Assembly: GCF_014649335.1 (NCBI RefSeq)
Contig: NZ_BMSV01000005.1
Coordinates: forward strand, 310,001 to 374,000
Length of the DNA: 64,000 nucleotides
From: Streptomyces roseolilacinus
GTDB lineage: Bacteria; Actinomycetota; Actinomycetes; Streptomycetales; Streptomycetaceae
Direction: 5' to 3'
The translations under genes were made by a program, and so were the position numbers. Below the pieces are notes generated by a model. It saw nothing but the letters and a program-made list of their open reading frames with translations. It searched no databases and was not told where the DNA came from. Below are positions 34,153 to 42,435 of this stretch, piece after piece (the first letter of the stretch is position 1; each line of letters starts with the position of its first letter).

Positions 34153-34746
34153 TCAGCGGACCGTGAGCCGCTTGGGCGCCGAGCCCTGGCCGAGGACGCG
34201 GAACAGCTCCTTGACGTCCTGCGGCGCGAGCTTGATGCACCCGGCGGACTTGTAGTCCTTCACCCCGTCCCACCGCTGGCCCTCGGTCCGCCCCTGGCCG
34301 CCGGTGCGGGTCATCTCGCTGTGGATGAACAGCTCCGTGCGCGGGGTCCTGCCGTCCTTGCAGGTCTTGTCGCTCAGGGGGATCGCGTAGCCCTTGATGA
34401 CCCGGCCGTCGTACCGGGTGGTGCGCGCTCCGACGGAGTACGTGCCCGCCGGCAGCCAGCCCTTCGAACGGGCACACTCGTTCCGGCCCTCGGGGTGGCC
34501 CGCGCCGAGGCCCGAACCCGCGCGGAAGACGGCCACCGTCCGCCCGCCCCGCACCACGGCCAGGCGCGAGTTCAGCGGGTCACCGGAGTTCCGGGTGAAC
34601 TCCAGGGTGGTGACGGCCGCGGCCTCGCCGGGCCGCGCGGAGGCGGCCGACCCCACCGGGGCGGTGGCGACGGCACCGGCCAGCAGGCTGACGACACCGG
34701 CGCCGATCGCGGCGGACCGGAAGCCGAGGTAGGACATCACGGACAT
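34153..34746 (-). CDS. Secreted L,D-transpeptidase-like protein (YkuD fold)
   Basis: A 197-residue exported protein. A signal segment (about 10-37) precedes a compact YkuD-type domain. His142 in LFIHSEMTR and the catalytic-type motif DYKSAGCIKL with Ser167 and Cys170 match the H...(S/T)xGC pattern of L,D-transpeptidases, which form 3-3 crosslinks in peptidoglycan. Two further cysteines (C91, C129) could form a disulfide. The gene is divergent from a membrane regulator with peptidoglycan-binding repeats, which hints at a wall-sensing regulatory pair. Confidence 0.85.
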   Translation of the reverse strand: MSVMSYLGFRSAAIGAGVVSLLAGAVATAPVGSAASARPGEAAAVTTLEFTRNSGDPLNSRLAVVRGGRTVAVFRAGSGLGAGHPEGRNECARSKGWLPAGTYSVGARTTRYDGRVIKGYAIPLSDKTCKDGRTPRTELFIHSEMTRTGGQGRTEGQRWDGVKDYKSAGCIKLAPQDVKELFRVLGQGSAPKRLTVR

Positions 34747-34925
34747 GGGTGATCACTCCTTCGAGGGTTCTCTACGAGCCGTGCCCCCGACCGGGGGACG
34801 GCCTCCCGCGCTGGGCAGCCCCCTGCGGAAGCTGCGGGGACCGGGCGGCGCGGGCCGCCGGGAACCCACGATGGGGCACCCGGCGGGCTCCGGGGAGCGG
34901 CATCGGGGACCTCCCTGATGCGGAA

Positions 34926-34975
34926 TCATGCATGCCCCCATGCACTGCTGTGACGTGGGCTCATGCACGCTGCTG
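34926..34975 (+). promoter_or_regulatory. Repeated CATGCAC elements before the PG-binding regulator
   Basis: CATGCACTGCTG at 34939-34950 and CATGCACGCTGCTG at 34962-34975 form a near-direct repeat, with an overlapping TCATGCATGC palindrome at 34926-34935. They sit 17-66 bases before ATG 34992, in the 245-base gap shared with the L,D-transpeptidase gene. A shared operator for the two divergent genes is plausible. Confidence 0.5.
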
Positions 34976-34991
34976 AAGCTCGGGAGGGCAC

Positions 34992-35969
34992 ATGGCGGAG
35001 GCGCCGCCGAACGGGACGGCGGACGGGGCGGGCCGGGAGCTGTCGGCGCTGCTGCGGACGTGGTGGGAGGAGTCCGCGCGCGGAGGGGGGCGGAAACCGA
35101 CCCAGGCGTCGCTCGCCCGGCAGGTCGGCGTCACCCAGACGACCCTGTCGCGGTACCTCAACCCCGCCCATCCGCTGGTGGCGCCCCCCGACGCCGTACG
35201 GGCCCTCCACGCCGTGCTCGGCGCCCCGCCGGACGGCCTGGAAACCGCCCTCCTCCTCGCCCGGAGCGCCCGCCCCGCCCCGGCCGTCGCCCCGCCGGCC
35301 GCCCCGACCGCCGTCCCGGCGCCCGAACCGGGTTCCGGCCCCGTGCCCGCCCCGCGACCGGACCGGGACCCCGCCGCCGGGCCCGCCGGCCGCGGGGCGG
35401 CGCCGCGGCCGGGGCGCGGCACCGTCCGGCGCGCCCTCCTCGTGGCCGCGGTGGCGGCGGCCGTCCTGACCGTCGGCTGGACGGCGAGCCGCGCGGTCCT
35501 CGACCCGGGCACCGGCCACACGGTCCGCCCGGCGGCCGCGCCGCCCCGCCCGGAGGCCACCCGCTGGCCGCTGGTCCGCAAGGGGGAGACGTCCTCCCTC
35601 ACCTGGACCGTCCAGCGCCTGCTCCGGGCACACGGCCACACCCTGCGCGCGGACGGCGTCTTCGGCCCGGAGACCCGCGCGCAGGTCGTCGCGTTCCAGA
35701 AGCGCCACGGACTCCAGCCGGACGGCAAGGTCGGCCGGGACACCTGGCGGATGCTGGCCCTGCCCGCCGCGCCGGGGGACAGGGGACCGCGGGTGGAGGC
35801 GGTCCAGGACCTGCTGCACCGGGCCGGGCAGCCCGCCGACATCACCGGCGCCTACACCGCCGCCACGCAGCAGATGGTCCGGGACTTCCAGCGCCGGTCC
35901 GGGCTGCCGGCCACCGGGGTGGTCGACGGGGAGACCTGGCGGGCCCTCGTCTCGGCGCCGCCCGCCTGA
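34992..35969 (+). CDS. Membrane regulator: HTH, one TM helix, two peptidoglycan-binding domains
   Basis: A 325-residue protein with an unusual order. Residues 37-60 form a helix-turn-helix of XRE type (TQASLARQVGVTQTTLSRYL). A Pro/Ala/Arg-rich linker follows (about 92-146), then one membrane helix (about 147-166). The extracellular part has two PG_binding_1 repeats (about 196-258 with ADGVFGPETRAQVVAFQKRH, and 265-322 with MVRDFQRRSGLPATGVVDGE). The layout suggests a one-component sensor that touches the wall outside and DNA inside. GGGAGG precedes the ATG. The divergent L,D-transpeptidase gene is its likely target. Confidence 0.9.
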   Translation: MAEAPPNGTADGAGRELSALLRTWWEESARGGGRKPTQASLARQVGVTQTTLSRYLNPAHPLVAPPDAVRALHAVLGAPPDGLETALLLARSARPAPAVAPPAAPTAVPAPEPGSGPVPAPRPDRDPAAGPAGRGAAPRPGRGTVRRALLVAAVAAAVLTVGWTASRAVLDPGTGHTVRPAAAPPRPEATRWPLVRKGETSSLTWTVQRLLRAHGHTLRADGVFGPETRAQVVAFQKRHGLQPDGKVGRDTWRMLALPAAPGDRGPRVEAVQDLLHRAGQPADITGAYTAATQQMVRDFQRRSGLPATGVVDGETWRALVSAPPA

Positions 35970-36152
35970 CCGGGCCGCGAGGCGCCTCACGGGCGTGCGC
36001 GTGGTGATCCTCCCGCCCCCGTGCGCCCCGGGCCCCCGGAGCGCGCGTGCGTGCCTCCGGGAGGAGGCCGGGCGCCCTCCCCGGTCGCCCCGCGCGGCGG
36101 GATCCTGGCGCCGGACGCGCGCCCGGCCGGCGGGACGGCCCCCGGTGCGCCA

Positions 36153-36180
36153 GGAGTGATCTTGACGCTAGGATCACTCC
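36153..36180 (+). promoter_or_regulatory. Perfect 9-bp inverted repeat with embedded TTGACG
   Basis: GGAGTGATC (36153-36161) and GATCACTCC (36172-36180) are exact inverted copies around a 10-base spacer that starts with TTGACG, a -35-like hexamer. The site lies about 40 bases before the ATG of the secreted-protein gene at 36220 and looks like an operator overlapping its promoter. The rest of 35970-36219 shows no gene. Confidence 0.55.
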
Positions 36181-36219
36181 ACTTTCTTGAGAAGTCCATG
36201 ACACGCAAGGGATCTTCAC

Positions 36220-36732
36220 ATGGGTACAACTCCGTCCCGGGCGCCCCGCGCCACCCGGCGGACCGTGCTGGGTGCCGTCGCGGCCGCCGCGACCCTGCTG
36301 CTCGCCGCCACCCCCGCCACCGCCGAGGACACGGTCGCCGACGCCCCGGAGTGGACCGTCGACCAGGGCACGGACCAGGGCGAGGGCACGACCGGCACCA
36401 AGGCTCCGCTGGCGTCCTCCTCCCTCCCGCCGGACAGCTGGTGCGTCGCCACCTACGGCTCCAAGGTCTGCTTCCAGCACGACGGCGACGTCATCTGGGT
36501 CCTGGACACCGCGTCCGACGGCATGTCCGCGATCGGCGGCGTCTACACCAACTACGGCCGGGCCCCCGAGGCGTGCCGCAACAAGTCCGGCTACAACCGC
36601 TGGGTGAAGTGCGACAAGGACTACGCCGAGTCCGGCAGCGTCCGCCTGCGCGCCCTGCGCTACGACGGCGACACCAACAAGTACTACCAGCCGGAGGCCT
36701 ACTCGGGCTGGCTCCCGGTCGACGGCAACTGA
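36220..36732 (+). CDS. Secreted cysteine-containing protein of unknown function
   Basis: A 170-residue exported protein. The basic N-terminus RAPRATRRTVLGAVAAAATL includes RRTVLG, so either Tat or Sec export is possible; cleavage is likely after ATPATAE. The mature part has four cysteines (in SWCVATYGSKVCFQHDGDVIW, and in EACRNKSGYNRWVKCDKD) that could pair, and an SGWLPVDGN ending. It resembles small actinobacterial secreted proteins of unknown role. The perfect inverted repeat upstream suggests tight regulation. Confidence 0.8.
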   Translation: MGTTPSRAPRATRRTVLGAVAAAATLLLAATPATAEDTVADAPEWTVDQGTDQGEGTTGTKAPLASSSLPPDSWCVATYGSKVCFQHDGDVIWVLDTASDGMSAIGGVYTNYGRAPEACRNKSGYNRWVKCDKDYAESGSVRLRALRYDGDTNKYYQPEAYSGWLPVDGN

Positions 36733-36784
36733 CCACCCGCCCGCCGCTCGCCGGAAGCCCCCGGCGGGCGGCGGGCGGCGCCGC

Positions 36785-37581
36785 TCACCCCGCCGGGCGC
36801 AGGTGCAGGCCGAACCCGCTCGTGCCCGGCGCCTCCACTCCCGGCAGCAGCCTCATGTCGCGGTCGTAGTCGCCGCCGGCGAGCGCCCGGAAGGGGACCG
36901 GCTCGTCCGTGAACAACGCGTCGAGCCGCCGCCCGTACGCCTCGCACGCCGCCGCGAACTCCTCCTGCGGCAGGTCGTTGGCCCCGTGCACGGCGAACGG
37001 CTCCAGCGGCGCCATGCCCGTGAACCAGAACACCCCGTGCTGGATCGGGTGGAGGACGTCCGCGAGCCGCCCGTGGACACCCCGGTCGGAGAACGCCCCC
37101 TCGCGCGCGCCGGCCGTCACCGACAGCAGCGCACGGCGCCCCGCCAGGGCGGCGCCGTCGCCGTAGGGCGGAGGGACCTCGGGGCCGTACGCGAACCCGC
37201 AGCTGAAGACCCGGTCGATCCAGCCCTTCAGGATCGCGGGCACCGAGAACCACCACAGGGGGAACTGCAGGACCACCGCGTCCGACCAGCGGACTTCTCC
37301 TGCTCGGCCGCCACGTCCGGCGTCAGCCGGCCCGCCAGGGTGGCCCGCTCCGAGGCGCCCATCACGTCCAGCCGCCCGTCCGCCGGGTGTTCGGGGAAGT
37401 CGTCGGCGTCCACGACCGCCTTCCACTTCATGGCGTACAGGTCGGAGACCCGTACCTGGTGCCCCGCCGCCCGCAGGTGGCCGACCGCGAAGGCGGTCAG
37501 GGCGGAGGTGAGCGAACGGGACTCGGGATGGGCGGTGACGACGAGGATCTTCTTGCGCTGCCGCGCGGTGGTTTCGGTCAT
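36785..37581 (-). pseudogene. NAD(P)H-dependent flavodoxin-fold oxidoreductase, frameshifted
   Basis: The gene is split between two frames. Residues from MTETTARQRKKILVVTAHPE to DVAAEQEK (start 37581) are in one frame, and VRWSDAVVLQFPLWWFSVPA to the stop at 36785 is in another. Together they make a full-length (about 265 residues) NQO1/MdaB-like NAD(P)H:quinone oxidoreductase, with ILVVTAHPESRSL at the FMN site and QFPLWWFSVPAILKGW. Restoring one base near 37293-37295 (reading GGACCTTCTC instead of GGACTTCTC on the plus strand) rejoins the frames. It is either a recent inactivation or a sequencing error. The divergent MmyB-like regulator is its probable controller. Confidence 0.85.
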
Positions 37582-37588
37582 GCCCCCA

Positions 37589-37650
37589 CGTTCCCCCGCG
37601 CGCGATACGGCAGCCAGGACCCCCTGCGACCGGGGGAACGCCGATCCTGG
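37589..37650. promoter_or_regulatory. Nested inverted repeats between oxidoreductase and regulator
   Basis: The 98-base divergent gap contains CGTTCCCCCG (37589-37598), exactly inverted as CGGGGGAACG (37631-37640). It also contains CCAGGA (37614-37619), inverted as TCCTGG (37645-37650). These look like operator sites for the adjacent helix-turn-helix regulator. Confidence 0.55.
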
Positions 37651-37679
37651 TACCCGCAGGACCACGCATACTTGAGCCC

Positions 37680-38594
37680 ATGAACGGCGTGGACCGGACG
37701 GAGCGCGTGAACGGCGACGGCGGCGGCATCGACGTGATCGGCGACCCCCGGCGGGCGCTCGGCGGTTTCCTCAAGGCCCGCCGGGCCCGCGTCGCCCCCG
37801 AGGACGTCGGCCTGGCGGGCGGCCGCCGGCGGCGGGTGCGCGGGCTGCGCCGGGAGGAGCTGGCGCAGCTCGCCGGGATCAGCGTGGACTACTACGTACG
37901 CCTCGAACAGGGCCGGGCCACCCAGCCGTCCCCCGAGGTCCTCGACTCGCTGGCCCGGGCCCTGCGCCTCGACGCGGCGGAGCGCAGGCACCTCGCCACC
38001 CTGGCCGCCGACCGGCGCGGCCCCGCCCCCACCGCGCGGGTCAGCCCCCTGCTGCGGCGGATCCTGGACGCCATGGAGGGGCTCCCCGCCTTCGTGACGA
38101 ACCCCCGCCTCGACGTGGTCGCCTGGAACGCACTCGGCGCCGAACTGGTCGGCGGCCTGGCCGGCCCCGGCCACCGCGACCGGAACAACGCCCGCTACCT
38201 CTTCCTCGACCCCGTCTCACGGGACGTCTTCCCCGACTGGGAGGAGCGGGCCGCGGAGGCCGTCGGGCAGCTGCGGGTCTCCACGGGCCGGTACCCGGAG
38301 GACGGGTACCTGGCCGCGCTCATCGCGGAACTGTCCGCGTACAGCGCCGACTTCCGGCGGCTCTGGGCCACCGGCGAGGTGGTGATGTGCGGCGCGGGGC
38401 GCAAGCGGCTGCGCCACCCCGTGGTCGGCACGCTCACCCTCGACTACGAGACGCTGCACGTACCGGCCGCGCCCGGCGAGACCGGACTCGTGGTGCACGT
38501 CTTCGGCGCCGAGGAGGGCGGCCCCGACGCCGCCGCCCTCGCCCGGCTCGCGGCGGCCGTGCACGAGGTGCCCGGTCCGCGCCGCCCCGGGTGA
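37680..38594 (+). CDS. XRE/MmyB-like transcriptional regulator
   Basis: A 304-residue regulator. The helix-turn-helix is near 60-95 (GLRREELAQLAGISVDYYVR, LEQGRATQPSPEVLDSLARA). The C-terminal two thirds is an MmyB-type ligand-binding domain, with NPRLDVVAWNALGAELVGG, FLDPVSRDVFPDW and LTLDYETLHVPAAPGE. Members of this family usually sit divergent from an oxidoreductase, as here, and are thought to sense a small hydrophobic molecule. Nested inverted repeats in the shared gap are the likely binding sites. Confidence 0.93.
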   Translation: MNGVDRTERVNGDGGGIDVIGDPRRALGGFLKARRARVAPEDVGLAGGRRRRVRGLRREELAQLAGISVDYYVRLEQGRATQPSPEVLDSLARALRLDAAERRHLATLAADRRGPAPTARVSPLLRRILDAMEGLPAFVTNPRLDVVAWNALGAELVGGLAGPGHRDRNNARYLFLDPVSRDVFPDWEERAAEAVGQLRVSTGRYPEDGYLAALIAELSAYSADFRRLWATGEVVMCGAGRKRLRHPVVGTLTLDYETLHVPAAPGETGLVVHVFGAEEGGPDAAALARLAAAVHEVPGPRRPG

Positions 38595-38893
38595 GGCGCC
38601 GCCGGCCCGCCCCGCGAGGCCTGGTGGACGGCCGTCCGGCCGCCGTCGCCGACCAGCTGCCCGCGCGGCGCCTGCGTGCCGTCGGCCTGTTCCACCTCGG
38701 ACACCACCCGGTGGCCGGGCCGGCGTGGGTCGCCGGCGACATGGCGCCGTCCGGGTCGCCCCCAGGGCGGTGTTCCCGGTACGGGCGCCGATCACCTCGA
38801 CGCGGCGGTCCTGCGCCGCGGCGGTGAGCCGGGCCGCGGCGGGCGAGCCGGAGGGCGCGCCGCGAGGCGGCGGCCCACCGGGTGCGCCGCGTG
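38595..38893. other. Intergenic region, possible decayed coding sequence
   Basis: About 300 bases with no intact gene. On the minus strand, a stretch from about 38707 to 38600 has a coding-like GC3 pattern (reading VSEVEQADGTQAPRGQLVGD and on), but it runs into the convergent regulator gene without a sensible end or family match. It may be a remnant. Confidence 0.3.
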
Positions 38894-39442
38894 TCAGGAG
38901 CCGGAGGCGTCGAGCTGGTCGGCGAAGGCGCGCAGGGCGTCCGCCAGCTCCTTCTTGGTGGGCAGCTGGTCGACCTTCTGGTTCAGCTCGGTGATGCGCC
39001 GGTCGATCTCCGCCAGGTTCGGCGGCGTGGACGGGGACGGCGAGGGGGAGCCGGTCGGCCCGCCGCTCGGTTCGCCCGTGGTCTCGCCGGAGCCGCCGTC
39101 GGTCAGGCCGCCCGCGCTGCCTCCGCTCCCGCCGCTCGACCAGCCGCTCGTGTCCCCGCCTCCCTCGGTGTCCCCGCCTCCCTCGGTGACGCCGACCGAG
39201 CCGCCGCTGTCGGAGCCCGCGGTGGTGTCACCGCTGCCCGCGCCCCCCGTGGGCTCCTGGGGCGGCGTCGGTTCGGTGTACGTGCTCGTCGGAGGGGCGG
39301 GGTCCTCGTTCGTACCGGCGGCGAGGGCGGCGCCGACGCTGAGGGCCACCAGGGTCGCCGCCCCCGCGACGGCGATCGAGAGGCGCCGGACGCGTGTGCG
39401 AGGCGAGGTGGATGAGGTGTGAGGGTTCTGTGAGTCTCCCAT
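38894..39442 (-). CDS. Exported Gly/Ser/Thr-rich protein with C-terminal coiled coil
   Basis: A 182-residue protein. A basic N-terminus and hydrophobic segment (about 22-42, LSIAVAGAATLVALSVGAAL) form a signal or anchor. Residues 45-140 are low-complexity Gly, Ser, Thr and Pro, including a short repeat EGGGDTEGGGDTSG. The last 45 residues form a charged helix with heptad character (LAEIDRRITELNQKVDQLPT, KKELADALRAFADQLDAS). The layout suggests a cell-surface stalk with a helical tip. No family assigned. Confidence 0.75.
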   Translation of the reverse strand: MGDSQNPHTSSTSPRTRVRRLSIAVAGAATLVALSVGAALAAGTNEDPAPPTSTYTEPTPPQEPTGGAGSGDTTAGSDSGGSVGVTEGGGDTEGGGDTSGWSSGGSGGSAGGLTDGGSGETTGEPSGGPTGSPSPSPSTPPNLAEIDRRITELNQKVDQLPTKKELADALRAFADQLDASGS

Positions 39443-39615
39443 GCGGGCGACGCTAACGGACCGCGCCCGTCGGACGGGCGGCTTCCGCCGATCTCCCCGG
39501 ATCTCGCCCACCGGAACCGCGGAGCGCTCCGACCTGCGTCGGTTGTTACCAGGAGTCATCCTGTTACGTGTGGGTACGAGGCGTTTGGTCCCGTACGACG
39601 AAGAGGTGGAACGAC

Positions 39616-40101
39616 ATGGACGAGACCGTAGCGGCGCCGACCCGCAGGACGGCCCCCGACGGGGTCACCGAGCTGCCGACCGTCGGGAGTCTGGAGGAGC
39701 TCGCCGACCTCGTGGAGCGGCACGGCAGTCTCTTCGTCCGCTGGTCGCGGAGCCCGGCCGAGGACATGGAGGAGACCCGCAGCGTGGACCACCTGACCGG
39801 GATCCCCCTGCCCGGCCTGTCGGCGAACCCGCTGCAGATCGAGAGCTGGTGGGAGGACCGCCCGGTACGGCTCTGGGTGGCCCGCCGCCTGTACGACTAC
39901 TGCCACCTGCGCCAGGAACGGGACGGCGACGTCCGCCCCTGGGCCCTGCGCGGCCGCGAGGCGGCCCGGGGCCCGGACAACGAGCCGCTGCTCTGCGACG
40001 TGGAGCCGGTCTGCTGGATCGACCTGGAGGTGCTCGACGAGGCGGAGGAGGAGGTGGCGCGCCAGCGCCGCCCCTGGGGGCCCATGAACCGCACGGCCTG
40101 A
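39616..40101 (+). CDS. DUF6098 family protein
   Basis: A 161-residue soluble protein of the DUF6098 family. Marks are TVGSLEELADLVERHGSLFVRWSRSP near 21-46 and the later SWWEDRPVRLWVARRLYDYCHL near 77-98. There is no signal or membrane segment. It is rich in acidic residues and tryptophan; function unknown. ATG 39616 follows GAAGAGGTGG. A large hairpin separates it from the convergent aldo/keto reductase gene. Confidence 0.9.
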   Translation: MDETVAAPTRRTAPDGVTELPTVGSLEELADLVERHGSLFVRWSRSPAEDMEETRSVDHLTGIPLPGLSANPLQIESWWEDRPVRLWVARRLYDYCHLRQERDGDVRPWALRGREAARGPDNEPLLCDVEPVCWIDLEVLDEAEEEVARQRRPWGPMNRTA

Positions 40102-40122
40102 CCGCCGCCCCCGCGCCCGCAC

Positions 40123-40164
40123 GGGAGAGGGGCGCGACCGCACCCGCGGCCGCGCCCCTCTCCC
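40123..40164. terminator. Bidirectional terminator-like hairpin
   Basis: Perfect 14-bp stem (40123-40136 with 40151-40164) and 14-base loop between the convergent DUF6098 and aldo/keto reductase genes. Confidence 0.75.
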
Positions 40165-40172
40165 GTCGTGCG

Positions 40173-41003
40173 TCAGGCGCCGAAGACGGCCGGGTCGGGC
40201 CCGAGCCGCCGGCCCTCGTCGAGCGCCGCGAACGCCGCCATGTCCTCCGTGTCGAGCTCGAAGTCGAAGACGTCGATGTTCTCCCGGATCCGCGACGGCG
40301 TCACGGACTTCGGGATCACCACGTTGCCGAGCTGGAGGTGCCAGCGCAGCACGACCTGCGCCGCGGTGCGGCCGTGCTTGCGGGCGACGGCCGCGATGGC
40401 GGGCACCTCCAGCAGGCCGCGGCCCTGGCCCAGCGGCGACCAGGCCTCGGTCGCGATCTCGTGCCGGGCGTGGAAGGCGCGGGACTCCGCCTGGGCGAGC
40501 TGGGGGTGCAGCTCGATCTGGTTCACGACGGGCACGACGGACGTGGCGTCCATCAGCCGCTCCAGGTGCTCGGGCAGGAAGTTGGACACGCCGATGGAGC
40601 GGGCCCGGCCGTCCGCGAGGATCTTCTCGAACGCCTTGTACGTGTCGACGTACGTGTCCTGCGCCGGTACCGGCCAGTGGATGAGGTAGAGGTCCACGTA
40701 GTCGAGGCCGAGCCGCTCCAGGGAGGCGTCGAAGGCGCGGAGCGTCGAGTCGTAGCCCTGTTCGTCGTTCCACAGCTTGGTGGTGACGAACAGCTCCTCG
40801 CGGGGGAGTCCGGACGCGGTGAGGGCCTGACCGGTGCCGCGCTCGTTCTCGTACACGGCGGCGGTGTCGATGCTCCGGTAGCCGGCTTCGAGGGCGGTGC
40901 CCACCGCCTCCGCCGCCTCGGCGTCCGGCACCTGCCAGACACCGAAGCCGAGCTGCGGCATGGTGACACCGTTGTTCAGGGTCAGGGAGGGGACCTTGCT
41001 CAC
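40173..41003 (-). CDS. Aldo/keto reductase (2,5-diketogluconate-reductase-like)
   Basis: A 276-residue NADPH-dependent reductase of the AKR5 type. The catalytic tetrad appears as YRSIDTAAVYENE (Asp, Tyr), FVTTKLWNDEQGYD (Lys) and DLYLIHWPVP (His). The C-terminal cofactor site is NVVIPKSVTPSRIRENIDVF. The family reduces keto-sugars and small aldehydes such as methylglyoxal. The GTG start at 41003 opens VSKVPSLTLNNGVTMPQLGF. It is a single gene; about 235 bases upstream show no other gene. Confidence 0.94.
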   Translation of the reverse strand: MSKVPSLTLNNGVTMPQLGFGVWQVPDAEAAEAVGTALEAGYRSIDTAAVYENERGTGQALTASGLPREELFVTTKLWNDEQGYDSTLRAFDASLERLGLDYVDLYLIHWPVPAQDTYVDTYKAFEKILADGRARSIGVSNFLPEHLERLMDATSVVPVVNQIELHPQLAQAESRAFHARHEIATEAWSPLGQGRGLLEVPAIAAVARKHGRTAAQVVLRWHLQLGNVVIPKSVTPSRIRENIDVFDFELDTEDMAAFAALDEGRRLGPDPAVFGA

Positions 41004-41239
41004 GAGCGGTCGATCCTTACGTCGTCGGTGGGTACTCCAGACGTCAACGATCACACGGGGCGACGAAATTCCCGCGCCCCGCACGAATCGCGTCGTGTCA
41101 CGGGCACCGACCCGGCCCGCGGGGCGCGGACCGTCACGGAACGTTTCCGGCCGGCTCCGAACGGTGGGCGTGGAGAGTGGTCCCGGGCCCCGCACCGGCG
41201 CCCCCGGCCCGCGGCCGTTCGGCCCGGTCCGGGGCCGGT

Positions 41240-42289
41240 TCAGGAGAAGACCACGCACGCGGCGGCGGGCACCTCCACCGAGCCGCCCTGCCGCGGCCGC
41301 CCGTCCAGCGGGTCCACGTCGAACCACGTCACGTTCCCGGACCACTCGTTCGCGACGTACAGCCTGCGTCCCGAGGGATCCGCGACGAGATCGCGCGGCC
41401 AGCTCCCGCCGCAGCCCACGCTCCCCACGAACCGCGGCTTCTCCGCCCCGTCCTCCAGCGACAGCGTGACGAGCGCGTCGAGGCCCCGCACCGCCGCCCG
41501 GAGGAACCGCCCGTCCGCCGAGACCGCGGGAACCGACGGGCAGGCCCGCACGCCCCGGGGCCCGCCGTCGCCGTCGACCGGGACCTCCGACAGCGGTTCC
41601 AGCCACCCGGACGCCGCGTCCCAGCGGCACACGGTCACCTGCGGTTCCAACTCGTGCAGGACGTACGCGACCGTGCCGTCCGGGTGGAACGCCAGGTGCC
41701 GGGGCCCGGACCCGGCGCGGAGTCCCACCTCCCCGTGCACGCGGAGCGCCCCGCCCTCCCCGTCGAACGCGCAGACCCGCACCGAGTCGGTCCCCAGATC
41801 CGTGGTGAGCACCCACCGGCCGCTCGGGTCGGGCAGCACCTGGTGGGCGTGCGGGCCCTCCTGCCGGTCCGGGTCCGGGCCGGAGCCCTGGTGGGCCAGG
41901 ACGACGGCCGGCCCGGCGATGCGCCCGTCGGCGTCCAGCGTCAGGCCGCTGACGCTCCCGGACCCGTAGTTGGCGGTCAGCAGCCGGCGCCCGGCGACGC
42001 TCAGGTGCGTGGGGCCCGAGCCGCCCACCGCGACCGGCCGGCCGAGCGGGGCCAGTTCCGGGCCCTCGGCCCGGAAGGCGGCGACCTCGCCGGACTCCGC
42101 CTCGCTCACCGCGTACAGCACCCCGGTGCCCCGGTCGAGCGCGAGCCACGACGGGTCGGCGAGCACGTCGATGGCCCCGACCGGTGTCAGCGCCCCGCTC
42201 GCCGGGTCCACGGCGGCGACGGTGATGCCGTGCCCGCCGCCCGAGGTGAACGAACCGATGTACGCCCAGGACCCGCCGTTCTGATCCAT
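41240..42289 (-). CDS. Lactonase-family beta-propeller protein (Pgl-like)
   Basis: A 349-residue seven-bladed propeller of the 6-phosphogluconolactonase (YbhE) family, PF10282 type. Repeating blades are visible: GALTPVGAIDVLADPSWLAL, VGGSGPTHLSVAGRRLLTAN, EGPHAHQVLPDPSGRWVLTT, GSGPRHLAFHPDGTVAYVLH and WPRDLVADPSGRRLYVANEW. No signal peptide is present, so it is cytosolic. It probably hydrolyses a sugar lactone. The ATG at 42289 follows GAAAGGGG. It is divergent from an epimerase-like gene. Confidence 0.92.
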   Translation of the reverse strand: MDQNGGSWAYIGSFTSGGGHGITVAAVDPASGALTPVGAIDVLADPSWLALDRGTGVLYAVSEAESGEVAAFRAEGPELAPLGRPVAVGGSGPTHLSVAGRRLLTANYGSGSVSGLTLDADGRIAGPAVVLAHQGSGPDPDRQEGPHAHQVLPDPSGRWVLTTDLGTDSVRVCAFDGEGGALRVHGEVGLRAGSGPRHLAFHPDGTVAYVLHELEPQVTVCRWDAASGWLEPLSEVPVDGDGGPRGVRACPSVPAVSADGRFLRAAVRGLDALVTLSLEDGAEKPRFVGSVGCGGSWPRDLVADPSGRRLYVANEWSGNVTWFDVDPLDGRPRQGGSVEVPAAACVVFS

Positions 42290-42435
42290 AAATGCCCCTT
42301 TCGTGGATTTTGTGCCTCCTGGGTAGGGCAACGACCGCGCCCCGGGAGGGTCACCGCCCCCGCCCCGGGCGAACCCGGATGCGCTGTCGGCGAACCGCTC
42401 TGGGTGCCGGGGCGCCGTGCTGCTTGAGTGGCGGA

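Noticed and set aside
38444..38707. Minus-strand frame with a coding-like GC3 pattern near the end of the MmyB-like gene.
   Set aside because: It overlaps the certain regulator gene by 150 bases and matches no family; kept only as a possible remnant.
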